From: Fasciola hepatica
Lineage: Eukaryota; Platyhelminthes; Trematoda; Plagiorchiida; Fasciolidae
Assembly: GCA_948099385.1 (NCBI GenBank)
Contig: CANUEZ040000020.1
Coordinates: 10,123,501 to 10,187,500, forward strand
Direction: 5' to 3'
DNA: 64,000 nucleotides
Shown here: piece by piece, positions 18,080 through 30,714 of the stretch
Layout: every line of letters starts with the position of its first letter
Numbering within the stretch: the first letter of the stretch is position 1
Program-made: the position numbers and the translations under genes
The notes under the pieces: generated by a model
Databases searched by the model: none
What the model was told of the DNA's origin: nothing
What the model saw: the letters and a program-made list of their open reading frames with translations, nothing else

Positions 18080-20210
18080 CATTCATGAGAGAAATATTGG
18101 TCGGTTGTGCGTGTAGTGTGCGAGACTTTAACCAGATACAACAAAATGAAAGCCTGGGAAGCGACTGCAAGCGGTGGTGGGTTGCGGAGTGTAGGTCTAG
18201 TGGAGACCAAATTGGTCGGACAGAAGAATACCGACCCGCGGGAACTAGGTATGGGTGAACTGACCAAAGGATCGCGCGGTTTGCGAATTCAGATTAAGGG
18301 ACGCTGTCTGGGGAACTTGATGGGTCACTTCGCGGGACAGTTAAGTTACCCACCTACCAAAGGTGTGGCTGGCACAAAGGATAAAATTCTGAATGTGTGC
18401 CAGTCCACAGTCAAAGGCGTTTCTCCTTCAGGTAAGGTTACTTCACTTGAGGGCCTGTTTGCGATGTTTTAAATACAACGCCCCAGCTCTAGTATTTGTC
18501 TTGACTAAAATCCTCGGTTTGAAATAGACAGGGAACGAGTCGCAAAGAATATTTGTGGATCGGTGAGCCTGCCGATTTATAACAAGTTACGTTCTTTTGT
18601 GAGTGCCACAGATGAATAGCATATGAACTGTTCACTGATATTATTTTTCACTGCGTACCTGACGCTTGTGATCGCCCGAACTGGGTTTAGTCCTGTTCGA
18701 GGTCGCTTCAATAATATCCCTTCAGGTACAGATCTGAACCACATGTTAGCCAACCGTCTGTTTTTCTTGATTCAAAAGCGGCATCTGACTGTCGCCCTAC
18801 CTTTTGTTGAAAGGCGTCAGAGAAATCGATTCCTGTCATAATTTCTACATGTGTGGACGGGACCGAGACCAGATTCACGATGTTTTTTCACCGGAGTTTA
18901 CCGGAACAAGTGTGCACCAGGGTTACCGCCTCTCCGTCACTGTCTGATTGGTATGGAGACCACTATTGTTATGAGAATAGTGGTATTCAGTCTTCCGTTC
19001 GTGGAAAAGTATCGGACCGCGAATACGCAGATGAGAGTTCGCAGTGAATACACAGGTAAGTTGCAAACATTTCTGACTCAGTTCAGCTCAACCATCAACC
19101 GCGCTTCTGCGCTCCGGTTTTGGTTGCTACTTTCCAGCATCATCGAGTCAAGGGCAAAAGGAATATAAGCATCAAGTGAAAAAGATCCAAAAATCAAAGT
19201 AATAAAGCGAAGTCACGAGGACAATGAATGAGTCCGAATACAACTACGCCACTGCCCGCGACACCTAGCCATATCACTTAATGCCTCCAACCATTTGGTA
19301 AGGGGATCACGTGGACCCCAACCTGGAAGTCTCACATATCTTACTTAACCAAGCCCACTGGTCAAGGTTTTCATACCTTTCTCTCATGTCATGGACTGAC
19401 CACCTCAACTTACCTTCCAACCACTACTTGCCTCGGAGAACTGCGTTAGCCGAGGAGTTATATCTGTGGGCCTGCGTGATGCATGTCCCAGTCACCTTAA
19501 CCTGTTTAGATTCAGTACTTGATCCACAGACTGACCTCTGGTTCGTAACAGGTTACGTCTCACCTCAGCATTACTGATACGGTGTTCCCACCATGTTCGG
19601 GAAATGCTACGGAGACATCGATGTTCAAACAGACAGTCTTCGCCTATCTTCTGCCTTTATCAACCATGTTTTTGAGTCGTGTAGAACGGATCTAACAATC
19701 GCTTCTCTGACTAGCACAAAGAAATGCGTAGCTATGTTTGGGATGCATTTTTACGCGTTCGAATTGTAAGATACCACAAGACCGCAACATCAAACCCTGC
19801 AGTATCAGCGGAGGCAATTAACCAAGTAGGCGGGTTCTATTTAGGCAGCTTTATTTCACTCGGCCAGATATCGAATGAAGTGTTCTCGTGTGCACAGAAG
19901 GTGCGTCTGACTTTTGACATCAGTCGTGTGTGGGGTCACGGGACATCCTCTTGTCCATCAAGGGTCTTGTGTATGTGCTGCAGCGGTTAGACCAACTCTT
20001 CGGTACAATTGGAGGAGACAAAGATTATCGGTCTCAAATATTAATGTTTTTCTAGCGTTGCTAGAATTTGATGGGAACGCTGAATCAGCAATGCGGATTA
20101 TTGAGCACACGAGGCAGATCATCGAACGAAATATCGAAGCTCCCGGGGCAACGCTGGTTTGGATAAGTTGTGCATGTCCCTGCGTGGATTTCATCAATGT
20201 TCAATGTTCG
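18080..20210 (+). mobile_element. Old, heavily decayed LINE (plus strand), split by an antisense LINE
   Basis: Pieces align in order with the better preserved LINE at 34217-36520: the pre-RT linker (KGRCLGNLMGHFAGQLS at 18300-18350), RT fragments at 18620-19150 (a degraded YADD region reading EYADES, then the shared block CAGGTAAGTTGCAA), and the post-RT part at 19725-20190. The coding frame is broken many times. The stretch 19180-19705 is not part of it but a later insertion. Confidence 0.6.
19180..19705 (-). mobile_element. 5'-truncated LINE 3' end, inserted antisense in the older LINE
   Basis: Reverse complement of roughly 36000-36520. Shared runs include CACTGGTCAAGGTTTTCATACC (positions about 19360-19380) and the 3' end motif AAAGACCCAAAAATCAGAG read as its complement. 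Similarity to the 34-36 kb LINE is much higher than for the host LINE around it, so it is younger. Loss of the 5' part is typical of target-primed reverse transcription. Confidence 0.75.
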
Positions 20211-20819
20211 CTGGGTTGGTTAGTGGTTGGAACATCAGTGTAGGTGTCATAACCATATACGGAAGAAAGGCACGAGAAGAATCAACCCGTGAACGTGGCC
20301 ATCGAAGGCGTTACACTTTCTGGGCGATATCCAAAAGATACTAAATCACCGTTTGTAGATATTGAGAGATGTGAGGCGTTCTTGTATTCATACATGCATT
20401 GTTTTAACACACATTGTCTTTCGGTTTCTGAGCGAGGCTCTTGCAGAGAGATAGCAACACGAACCACCACACCCGGAGCGTTTTTAATGGTTGTTCAAAA
20501 TGCACCGAACTTCTATACACAGCCTTCTTTGCAGACGCTTTACATGAGGATGTCTTCTTGAGGAGTGTGTCAACTGTAACCAAAGCCGCATATGTAGTTC
20601 GGTATATTATCCAGTTTACACAAACGGCATTACTGAAACGTTTGTCCTAGGAGTACCTTTAGGAATACACTAAACGGATCGCCATTATGTATATGACTTC
20701 GGTACGCAAAGAATGATATTCAGCTTTGGTCTTCAAGCGGAAGTTAAAATGGACAATCGGGTATGGAGTCGAAGTTTTTCAAAGGTCCTCGGATGGTGAT
20801 TTTGACGTATATACGCAAC
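20211..20819. other. No gene recognised
   Basis: Several short open frames overlap here on both strands; none shows known motifs. Confidence 0.35.
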
Positions 20820-21240
20820 AATACTTCATTCAGCTTCCAAACGCCCCAGTGTGGTTGGGGGTGGGAGTCTCAGGCTCCATGATGGCTACTTGTCGTGAAC
20901 GCCTCTCGAAATGCTCCCGGATGACCGTGCATCTGCCACGGCCTCTGCTGAGGTAGCCCTACTCACTGCTTTCTCGAGACGGCGGTGTTTCCACTGGAGG
21001 TAGGATGAAAGCGAATGCATGGCGTTCTCCAGCGGGTTGGCTGACTGATAGTCAGTCTAGGGAAGATGGCTGAAACCTGATTGCAAGCCAACCACGGGTG
21101 GCGTATGAGGTGTACAACACTGTGCTCATCGGCGTCTATCGAGAGGTTTGTATTGGGCACCCAGCATGTTTAGCCTTATCTGAAGGACGAATGAACTAAG
21201 CAATCAGTCACTGGCTCCCAGAATCTTCCGGGAAAGGTGA
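20820..21240 (+). repeat. Dispersed repeat, inverted relative to 33600-34150
   Basis: Shares GTTGGGGGTGGGAGTCTCA (against GTCGGGGGTGGGTATCTCA), a GAACGCCTCTCGAAATGCTCC block, CCTACTCACTG, TTGACTGATTGATAGTC-like and GGGTGGCGTATG blocks with the reverse complement of 33600-34060. About 420 bp and clearly diverged. Confidence 0.7.
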
Positions 21241-22037
21241 ATGAACCATGCAGTTGCCCACCGGTTCATCTGGACCAGTGCTGATGCCTTGTAGGATGCG
21301 CTTGGATGCGCAGAGGCTAGAGATGCATCCTCGAATAAAAATGCCTATTCTGAACCATGTGACCAATTAGTACAATAAACCACAACCCAAACAGCCGTGA
21401 AATATACCACTGGTATGATGATTTACTGTTCTTTTGTTCTTCTCCCCATTTTTTGTAATTGTTTTTGCGTAGACACCATGACTGATTTCAAACGGATGCA
21501 AAATAATAGTTCCGATCATACTTCGACCGCAGCCGCTCTTTGAATTCCAGGAAAATTAGTGAGAATTTCGTGAGATTTTGTATCGCACCGCATTGCTAAT
21601 CTTTATGTTAGATTCTAGTTTCTGTCACACAAGATAGTAGTCACCAGTGAGTCCGTCGTGCGAATAGGCACAGACTGGCTCCGTTCATTTTATTCATTTG
21701 GGTAGTCACTGACTGACCACGCTTTAAAGACTATGGTGCTTACCTTTTCGTTCTTAAAATGCAAATGAAGTGCTCTATAATGTCGAAAATGGATAAAGGA
21801 AAGCGCTTGGTGGATTACTGTAGAACTGAAAATCGACACCCAGTCCGTTGTTGCCCATCTCACCCAAAAGAATCATTCGATAAACTTTAAAATATTAGGT
21901 GTAATTTGGGTGAACAGTTTAGGAACAAACAATAATTTTACTACTGTTATTAAGGTTGCACACGCAAATCAATTGCTCTCTATTGAATCCCCTTTGATTA
22001 ATCGCTGTTCAGTCTTATCATCCACTCCTCGTTGACA
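21241..22037. other. No gene recognised
   Basis: AT-richer sequence without repeat matches. Possible upstream exons of the 22.04 kb gene candidate were searched for; none fits in phase. Confidence 0.35.
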
Positions 22038-22268
22038 GGACACGTTTAACGCACTAATCACTGATATGAGTTCACAAGGTAAGTACTGTTATCTCCTGCC
22101 AGATGCCTTCACCTCGGGGTTTCTTATATGCGTTTTTGGAAGCGGACGTGCAGCGTGCTCAACGAGTATGCTATTATTACTCCACTGACTTGTTTGATTA
22201 GGACATGTACTGCGCATGCCTTTCCATCAACTTCGTCGCGATTTATTCTCAGAGTTTGGGATTGATTG
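22038..22268 (+). CDS. Candidate two exons of an unknown gene
   Basis: Exon 22038-22078 (acceptor CGTTGACAG, donor CAAG|GTAAGT) and exon 22203-22268 (acceptor TTTGATTAG, donor TTGG|GTAAAG) join in the same phase. They encode DTFNALITDMSSQ then GHVLRMPFHQLRRDLFSEF. Splice signals are good on all four sides and the joined frame is open, but the piece is only about 35 codons and I recognise no family. A possible downstream exon begins after GTGTTCTCAG at about 22886. Confidence 0.38.
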
Positions 22269-22269
22269 G

Positions 22270-23010
22270 GTAAAGCAACGTGGAGGGTAATTTATGACGC
22301 GGCACCGACCGGTCAAAAGGTTGACTTCGAAGCATGCCCGCGTTGGTCCCCCACATCTTGGTTGTGGACCTCGAGGTTCGCAACACGCTTGGTTGGAAAC
22401 CTAGTCGGATTTTCCCCAGCGTCATGGCCAGTGGTGGTTCTCATTGTGTCAGCGCGCAAACCTCCCCGGTCAGTGATTCCTCGATCGTCCAATCTCAGTG
22501 GAAAAGTAACCGCGAACAAAGTGCGGAAACTGTATTCAGTTTTAACTCAAAATCAACACCATATAGCATGAGGCAAGGAATACATGGACACATGGCGTTG
22601 TTATTGTTTGCCCAGCGTGGTGCGCAAGTGTGATTGGTTAAGTCGGATCACAGTGTCATAAGTCATTGGTTGGCGGGTTGGTCCGAACGGTAGACAGGAG
22701 GTTGTCTGTCGGTGGTCGGTGTGGGGGGGCACATGTGATGGACTGACTGGTTCATGGGGACATGCGTCAGGACTGCACTGCTAGGTGGGATATGTGGGCA
22801 TTGCCATTGGTTTGTGTTCACAAAGCACCTTGTCCGTCGGTTGGAAGAAGGCGGACTGCAGCCTTGCTGATGACGTGTTCTCAGGAAGATTTCCGACTCC
22901 CTGACAGTTCTACTGCGAAAGCCTGTGTTCCAACTTCTGATAAGCTTTTCCACATTTCGTTAATTCATTGTTTGGTTCAGTCCGCGTGACTCCACGCGTC
23001 TAATGCTTTA

Positions 23011-23012
<2 letters not shown>
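22270..23012. other. No gene recognised
   Basis: A G-rich stretch (22700-22740) and short frames; a possible terminal exon at 22886-22989 is the only coding-like piece. Confidence 0.3.

Positions 23013-23094
<82 letters not shown>
23013..23094. repeat. (AT)n microsatellite
   Basis: 82 bp of uninterrupted AT, the longest such tract in the window. Confidence 0.98.
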
Positions 23095-23097
<3 letters not shown>

Positions 23098-26000
23098 CGG
23101 TCTGTTTGTTGGCTAAGAAGCGACGTTTTGGCTATTTTATTTCACACCTCCAGTCAGTAGCGGGCATCATGATGAACTTCATGGTGTTGCCCTTTTGGGC
23201 AGCAGTTAATTGCCCCTTGCGACTTCCCTTGTCTTCGTTTCCCGTTGACCAGAAAATGTCACTCACAATGGATTCAGTAGCTTTCGCATTCACACGAGCT
23301 CAAATTCCCTATCTGGTATGTTTTTTATGCACCCCGAGAGTAACTGGAGTGAACTGACCGTCGGGTAATTAATTTGTTACCTTGCTAAGAATTTTCGCGT
23401 TCTAATCGATTACTAGATTCGGAATAAAAGCATGTTAACAGTGGTTGCGTGCCACCATGAGCATGACTCGGAGCGAGTATAAGCAGACCGTGTCTAATGT
23501 ACATTGCTATAACTTTTATCCCGATTATGGTTTCACCTACTGGAAGCTTGTTAGTAGGTAGACTTGCGAAGAAATATTCGTACATGTGGTCAACATGGTG
23601 AACGCACTGAATAATTTAGTTGATAATGTGGGAGTTTCTCGGTTCGGTCTTGTTTTAGGAATACCAGTCACTAACAAAGAAATCTCGTCAGTTTCATCAA
23701 CATTTTATGTTGATTGTAGGCGACTAGAACTCTTCGCATCCTGCAATGTTGGTTCATTCGCCGGTGGTTATCATCGTGGATTTTGCACAAAACGATCCGG
23801 GTTCAATTTTTGCCACAGCCGGTCACTTTCACATTTAGCAGCCTTTCATTGGCCGCGATCCCCTTCTTGAACTGTTGTACATTGTTGTATAGTTAAACAG
23901 GAAGTTGAAAGAGTAATTTTGATCTAACACTAATTTCAACTGATTTTCAGCTCGCCTGGTTGCTTATAGGCGTGTGGTTTTTGTGTAGTCTTTCAAATTC
24001 TGCGATCTATCCCGTAGGAATACGTGACTGATATCAGCGACCAGGCGTCTGTGGCTGGCTTGCTCTGCTATGCTCTTATCGGTCCCGGACGTATAACATA
24101 AAGAAAACAAAACGGGTTGCTCGGAGATGAAGCGTTTATTGACATGTATGTTTGTCTAACGGTATACGAACGGAATTCCTCCCGCAACGTTTGTACTCTT
24201 GTAGCAAGGTTCATCTTCGTCCATTCTCTTAACACACGCTATTATTTAACTAAACGGCGACTGGCAAGTGCGGTTGCTACTTGGTCGTTGCTCTTTCGCG
24301 CCCCTCACACTCTCTCTAATACACTCTGACCACTATTTCTCCCGATCGCCCTCGTTCTCACGGGCCTTGCAGAATACCGTTCTGGTTAATTTATTCGTAC
24401 AATGTCGAGCATTAGAGTAACATGCAGGTGATCCACGTAGGTCCAAAGAACGCGTTTACCAAAGAAACTGCGAGGTAAGGTTTAACGACCTTACATTCTT
24501 TTGTTCATTACGGGATCTAGCTGCTTTAATTGTCTTTCTGTTAATCGATTGCAATCTCGGATGAATGCATGATTCCCATTGTACAGTGAAGCAGGATCAA
24601 AGACGGCCACATTTCCTCGATAATTGGTACAAGTTCTACTAAAAATACTGGAGATACATGAAATAAATTCCTGCCGTGCTGTTTCAAAACGGGAATATAT
24701 TTTCGCGCTACACTGGTGAGGTGTCACTACGTGAAACAATGGACAAGAAAAACAGCGGCTTCACTTCCTTTCTGATCTCCCTAAGTACGGAGTTTTATTT
24801 CCATACTGATCTATTTTGGAACAGAGCCTCATCTTTGAGAGGTCGAAAAGGTATGTGTAACGTAGTGACCATGAATTAATCCAAGCTAATTACACTCTTT
24901 TAGAACCACTGGTCTGTCGGCATTCTTGATAAAAAGTCACTTTTTGGCACCAGATCTCAATTTTCCTTCCTCCTTCTACCACTGCCAATTACATTCAATA
25001 GGGATTATGGACAACAGCGCCTCGCCTGCTTTCCATGTATACAGTTAATTTTTCCCTACTAAATGTTTCGTCCCCCACCCCCACCCCAATTATAATGACC
25101 ACAGAGAATGAGGCCAAGAAGAAGCGATCCCCTTATCTCAGAGACGGGGCAGAGTGTAATTGCAAGAGCACGAAATGCCCGGAATGATGAATGTAAGGGG
25201 GTATCTATTCATGATGAAGCTCGTGACATCTGGTTCCACGACCGATGTGTTGTGATGACGTATCTCCATTGAAACGTGTACCACAAACGCAAAAGATTAA
25301 TTGGCGTCTGTACTGTCTGTAGGGAATTCCCTCAAACTAGACAGAAATCGGACATTTTGAACAAAAACCACTTTAGGGTCACTCCGGTCTCACCAACTGA
25401 GTCCACAATAAAAATGACTACCACGAGCGGCAAAGAGAGGAATTGGGCAAGTCTACTGTAGGCCCAGGCGCGGCTGCGAGAAGCTCCGCCACCACAGAGC
25501 ACTCACCTTCAAAATCGAACCGCGGAAAATCAGTGGATAATAAGCAAGTAGAAGGTTTCCACTCGGTCATTGAGCACCCCAAATCCACGATAGAGAGTCG
25601 TCAAAAACTCGAACGTAAAAGTCGACAAGAACGGGTCGCATAGTATGCCTCCGAAGAACAACAAAAACGTCTGTCCTGGGTCGGCAAGACTCAGAGGAAA
25701 ATTTAAGTCCGGCACAAAACTGACCGCCGTAATGATACTCAAGGCAAGAAAATTTGCGAGTGGATTTTAGACTTACTGTAGAGGGCGCCCGTTTTGAAAG
25801 TCGTCTTCAAACGCCATCTGTGGGAGCACGGAGTCGATAACAACTTAATGATAAGGACACAGCAGAGCGCTTCATGGAGGAAGCCGAACAGCGGGAAATG
25901 GGTCGGAGGTTTCATCTAGCGGACTATCGACATGTCAGAATGTAACCATCAAGGGCATAAGCAAATGAAAGGACTCGTGCTCATTGTGGCTGAATTTGTG

Positions 26001-28804
26001 AATTACAGAGACATGGACGGAGTCATCACAGTGTGTCGACCTAATAAAGGCCGTCAAAAATGTCTGGGTCAGGTTCGAGCCTGGCAACGCAAAGGGCCCA
26101 ACGTAGTTGGGCTTAGTGGCCTAACGCACTGCACTCACCAGCTTTCGACTCTAGGTTAGCGTCCACGACAAAAGCGGCAGCACGACTATTTCGCTAGTGT
26201 CGAATCAAACATCTTACCAAATGGGGAGCTCCGAAGAGAAACCAGGTAGAAATAAACGATTCGGACAGTGAGGGCACTACTCCAGTCAGTGCATATGATG
26301 TGGTCGTAGCTAGGGATCACAGTAAATAGCGTATGCGTAGCCCCAACAGCGAGAAGACTGCTCAGAACCCAGTTTCGTGCCTAAACGTGCCCGGTGTGCG
26401 TCAAACAGTATTTGCCAACTGCTTCCCACAAAGTAGATTATCCCCCCACTCCTATAAGCTATTCATTCTGGAGAAAACGGTGTTTATTATGCCACGTTTA
26501 TGCTTAGAACAACTGAAAGGGGCATACCTCACAATCACACGGGGGTCCACCGACTAGCCAACGAGAACCATCAGTTTCATGAGTATTAGAGTGGTGAGTT
26601 GCATAAGGACTCACAAAGGCTGGTCATGGTAACGTGTCGTCTACCCCTAAAATTGACTGACAATAGCCGGGTTTCAAGTCTCATAGTTCAGACTTGATAT
26701 TGTGCAATTTGTTCTACTTAATCACCACTGATCTATTCCATTAAGTTTCTCAACTTTCGTTTGGATGATATTGTTTCTCTTTGGTCTTCAACGAAATGCC
26801 TCTTGTTTTACTCTGTTAACCTTGCCAAGGGCCTTACCCCATGATCGTCGAGTAACCAGGTGTTCCGCCTTGTTTTGGATACTCAGTCGTTGCAATCTTG
26901 TTTCGATTGGTTCCGGGATGAATATTTTCACCCGAATATTTCGGATGAATCCTAGCTGAACGTACTCGAAGTTCGTCGGTTGAAGACACCCATATCTGTG
27001 TCTAATTCAGGAACCTCGGAGAGTCAATACACTTCGCATGCTCTGGCTTCTCTGCTTCTACTTTAGATTGTACATCCAAACTACCAGTAAACTATCTTCA
27101 ACGAGTAACCCCTCTTGGTTTACAGTATTCATTTAGAAGTAAGAGTTTTTCCAGAAACGTTCCATCATTTGTTTGGTAATGTTAGTGCGTCTACTTGTCA
27201 GTGGTTTAAAGCTGACAGAATAAATTGAAACAACAGCCGGGTCCACCGAAATTCCACCTCACTAATACGGCGAAGTAATTTCCCCACATGTTGGCTGTTG
27301 TACTAATTGGAGTGGGACGCAGGAAGTTGTTCATATTTTTGGTGTGTGATCAACGGAAAAAACACTTGGAAATTTTGTCCGAGGAGGTCTTCAGCGTGCC
27401 ATATATCTTTTCTAACCATGTGGATTCATATAATTGGTCTTTTTGCAAAACACACGCTTACACTATTCGGTAGGGCTCGTTTATTTACCGCGGTAATGCT
27501 CACAAAACCTTGGTTTTTGCTTTAACTATAGATACATTCTTATAACTGAAAAACGCCATCCACGACAACCTGAATTGAATCTTCAATAATCAAACCAGTT
27601 CCAACTTAACTGGAGAATTGTGGTAACTTGCTCAGGAATAACTACATCCATCATTTGAGAACGAACTGTTTTCCCCGAATGCATGTTCGGATAAGCTGAG
27701 TCGATCTCACAGAACACAACTACTTGAAAACACCCCAACTTAGCTTGCTGTTTTCATAAAAATTCTCCGTCAGCATTATCACAAAATGTTTGTTGATCAT
27801 TGTCAGGGGATTGTCAGGTCCCAGTGAGCTAATAATGTCGGAGGCTGGCTGCATGCCTTTGGAACTCGCAAAATGCCGATATTGACTCAGTCATAGTGCT
27901 TATGATCACATACAACCGAGCTAGAATCAAATGAACGCGTTTTTCGGTGCGCGAACCGCAGTCATCTGCAAACCATCACCAGTTTACTTTTCATTTAGAT
28001 GACGTGGAACAAGTTGAATACTTATGTTGTGCACAATCATAAATTATCATGAAGTTGTATGTGGAAATCACATACCAGAGCCAAGATTATATCGTTTAGT
28101 CTCCTTTGGGGTGACAAGCTGTGGTTCCTCAAAAAATAACGAAACCGCGTGGAAGCATTGAAACACCTGGATCGCGGAGTTATACACATACCGCGATACT
28201 GAGAGGGCGGCGATTTCGGATTCGATCCGTCTATCGTGACTATCACAGTTGTTCTCCCATATGACCATGGCATGATACCATTGATGAACATCTCGGTCGA
28301 CCATAATACGAGCTGGTTCTATTCAGATGATCCAACTGCTGGATTTCGAACACCTGCCTGATTGGTCGCGGTTGCCTCGTCTTAGTTGGCGAACAGGAGG
28401 CTACGGTGCACGGTATTGCGCTCCTCGTTATCCGTGTAATTCCGATTTACCAGATATATGTGATCAATGTAGACTAAGTCGAAGTAAATCTGAAATAAGT
28501 AGTGAATTTTCTTTGGGTTATAGCGGCAAAAAACAGTCTGGGGAACAAAGCTGTGTCATTTGTGTTGCGGTGAAGCGGTAAATTGACAAAACAGGAGAAG
28601 TCGAAATTCGTTTTTCGTTATTCATTCTGTTATCTCTAAATAATTACAGGATTAATAAAACAGGACAATTTGTGCTGTCAGTTCTAACGGATGGGATCGG
28701 GAGTGGACTTTCATCTTTGGATAAACTGCGGTTCCCTTGATTGTGTGTAGCTGCCATGTTTCAATTTTGAATTAAGTTGATTCTCTCCGGTCATTCCACC
28801 TGAA
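23095..28804. other. Long stretch without a recognised gene
   Basis: Short frames only. Two coding-like pieces with acceptable splice signals are 24427-24476 (open, donor GCGAG|GTAAGG) and the frame 28327-28581, which follows a CTATTCAG acceptor and has several Cys residues (RYCAPRYPC, CDQCRLS). Neither can be tied to a family, so neither is called as a gene. Confidence 0.3.
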
Positions 28805-28937
28805 GGTCACGGGACACCTTAAGATACAGCTTTGCGACCACACACATTGAGAAGCCTTAGCCAATCAGGATCGACGTCACCAGATACTACATAAGCCAAC
28901 AGTGATTGGTTAACTTGTGGTCTACCAACGTATACCA

Positions 28938-28938
<1 letters not shown>
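28805..28938 (+). repeat. Dispersed repeat next to (TA)n, related to 51835-51965
   Basis: Shares the order CACAT(T/A)GAG, GAAGCC(T/C)TAGCCA, TCAG, GTCACCAG, TGATT-GG and CTACCAAC-like blocks with 51835-51965. Confidence 0.5.

Positions 28939-28991
<53 letters not shown>
28939..28991. repeat. (TA)n tract at the left border of the Penelope element
   Basis: 53 bp of pure TA directly before the left terminal repeat at 28993. Confidence 0.97.
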
Positions 28992-28992
<1 letters not shown>

Positions 28993-28994
<2 letters not shown>

Positions 28995-29165
28995 CCGGTG
29001 GCGAAAAACCGAGAAACGGACAGACGAGCAACACACCAAAAACGTGCGGAACCAGCCGTCCCATTCACACACTCATTCACTCACGTTTGACAACGAGTCC
29101 TAGTTTGGATCGAAACGTCACAATAAACGTTTTACAACTCAGCGTACGCCTCGACTTCTCTATAA
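28993..29165 (+). repeat. Left pseudo-LTR of the Penelope element
   Basis: Same sequence as 31450-31622 with three differences (C/T, C/G, C/T). Starts AACCGGTGGCG and ends ACTTCTCTATAA. Confidence 0.92.
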
Positions 29166-29198
29166 AATATACAACCTGAGCTTCAGACATTCTCACTT

Positions 29199-29430
29199 GT
29201 GAATCAGAAATTTGGACGCAATGCGCTTAAATGTGTGAAAAAATGGGAAAGCTATTCCAAACGCTCGTGTGCTGTGCGTGAACAACTGTTCTCTCTCCAT
29301 CAGTGCTTACGAAACGGAATACTTCCAAAAAGCATTCAATGCAATCCGCCTGTATGTTCAGAACGTGCGAGAAAGATAACCAATTCACCGAAGAAAATGT
29401 ACCTACGAAACCCAGCAAAACCGATCAGTA
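29199..29430 (+). pseudogene. Penelope N-terminal region, out of frame with RT
   Basis: The translation contains CVKKWESY, then LRNGILPKSIQ, NPPVCSERARK, the pattern seen upstream of RT in Penelope proteins (..G..P.SL...PPV). It is in a different frame from the RT that follows, so one indel lies near 29400-29430. An intron is possible because some Penelope elements keep introns, but no good splice pair is visible. No credible ATG opens this part. Confidence 0.6.
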
Positions 29431-30714
29431 ATGGGAGCTACAAAATTACTTGATGATAACTGGATGATAGGAATGAAAAATGTCGTCGAATTGACATCGA
29501 ACGCAAATCGGTCTAAGGTCAGAGAAAGACTAACAAGGAAACTCAGCGCACCCAATCCAGCAGAATCTGAATACGCCAAACCAATCCACAACTTTTCAAA
29601 ACACCAACTGCTCCCAACCGAAACGTCTGTTTTGTTGAAAGGATTAACATTCAACTACGCCAATGCCAGGCCAGCCAACTTTGTTGCCTCAGCCGAAGCC
29701 GGAATAACAAGATGCCCAGTGACAGAAGAAGTACGTCAACAGATACGATCTAAGATCTGCCGACAACTCGCGCAACCTAGCCGAGTATACAACCTTCCTA
29801 ACCATGAAGTGAGGGCTATAAAAACATTACAAAAAGATCGAGAAATAGTCATTCTCCCCGCAGACAAAGGCAATGCAATCGCAATACTCGACAACTCGGG
29901 TTATAAGAAAAAGGTAGAAACGCTACTCTGTGATGAGGAAACCTATCAACCAGTCACAGGAAATCCGATCAAAAAACTAACAAGCAAAATTTCTACAGCA
30001 CTAACCACACTCAAAAAAAGCAAGAAGATCACAGACGATTTATACAAACGTATAAAACCCATGGAAGGTCCAACTCCACGACTCTACGGACTTCCTAAGG
30101 TTCACAAGCCGCAGGTGCCACTACGACCAATCGTCGCGTCCACTACAGCCCCGAACTATCAACTAGCCAAATATCTTTTCAGCCTCCTGCGCCCGACTCT
30201 TCCAGAGGACAACTACGACACAAAAAGCTCCATTGCTTTTCTGAAACAAATAAAAAACTTCAGAATGAAAACAGATGAAATAATGGTTTCCTTTGATGTA
30301 ACTTCACTGTTCACGAACATCCCAAGGCAGATGGCCATAGACGGAATCCGAAGCCTGATGGAAAATGATTCCAGTCTACAAGAAAGAACGATGTTATCGA
30401 CAAGAGACCTAATGGGTCTGGTGGATCTCTGCCTGGAAACCTATTTACAATTCAATGAAAAAGTATACAAACAAATACGAGGCACACCGATGGGGTCGCC
30501 GCTTTCAGGCCTGCTAGCAGATGCAGTCATGAAGCAGTTCGAAGCCAAAGCATTCGAAACAATCAGACCTCGTTTGTGGATCAGATACGTTGAAGACACA
30601 TTTGTGATACTAAAAAAGTCGGAACTAGATCGATTTCATCAACATCCGAACACGCTCGTACCTGGAATAAATTCACGAAGGAAGAAGAATGCGACGCAAA
30701 ACTGCCGTTTCTAG
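29431..30714 (+). pseudogene. Penelope reverse transcriptase, frameshifted near 30668, YVED in the active site
   Basis: 427 codons from ATG 29431. Typical Penelope RT motifs: VILPADKGNA near 150, PRLYGLPKVHKPQVPLRPIV near 215-235, MVSFDVTSLFTN near 295, GTPMGSPLSGLLADAVM near 360 and RYVEDTFV near 392. The catalytic YVDD reads YVED, an Asp to Glu change at a metal-binding residue. Shortly after it the frame is lost: the expected continuation (KFTKEEE, KLPFLDI) lies in the next frame, consistent with a one-base loss at about 30668-30671. Both lesions suggest this copy is dead or was mobilised in trans. Confidence 0.85.

Noticed and set aside
24427..24879. Open pieces with donor-like GTAAGG and GTATGTG ends
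   Set aside because: They cannot be joined in phase with confidence and resemble nothing known.
28327..28581. Cys- and Arg-rich 84-codon frame after a CTATTCAG acceptor
   Set aside because: No donor or partner exon and no family; kept only as a note in the surrounding region.
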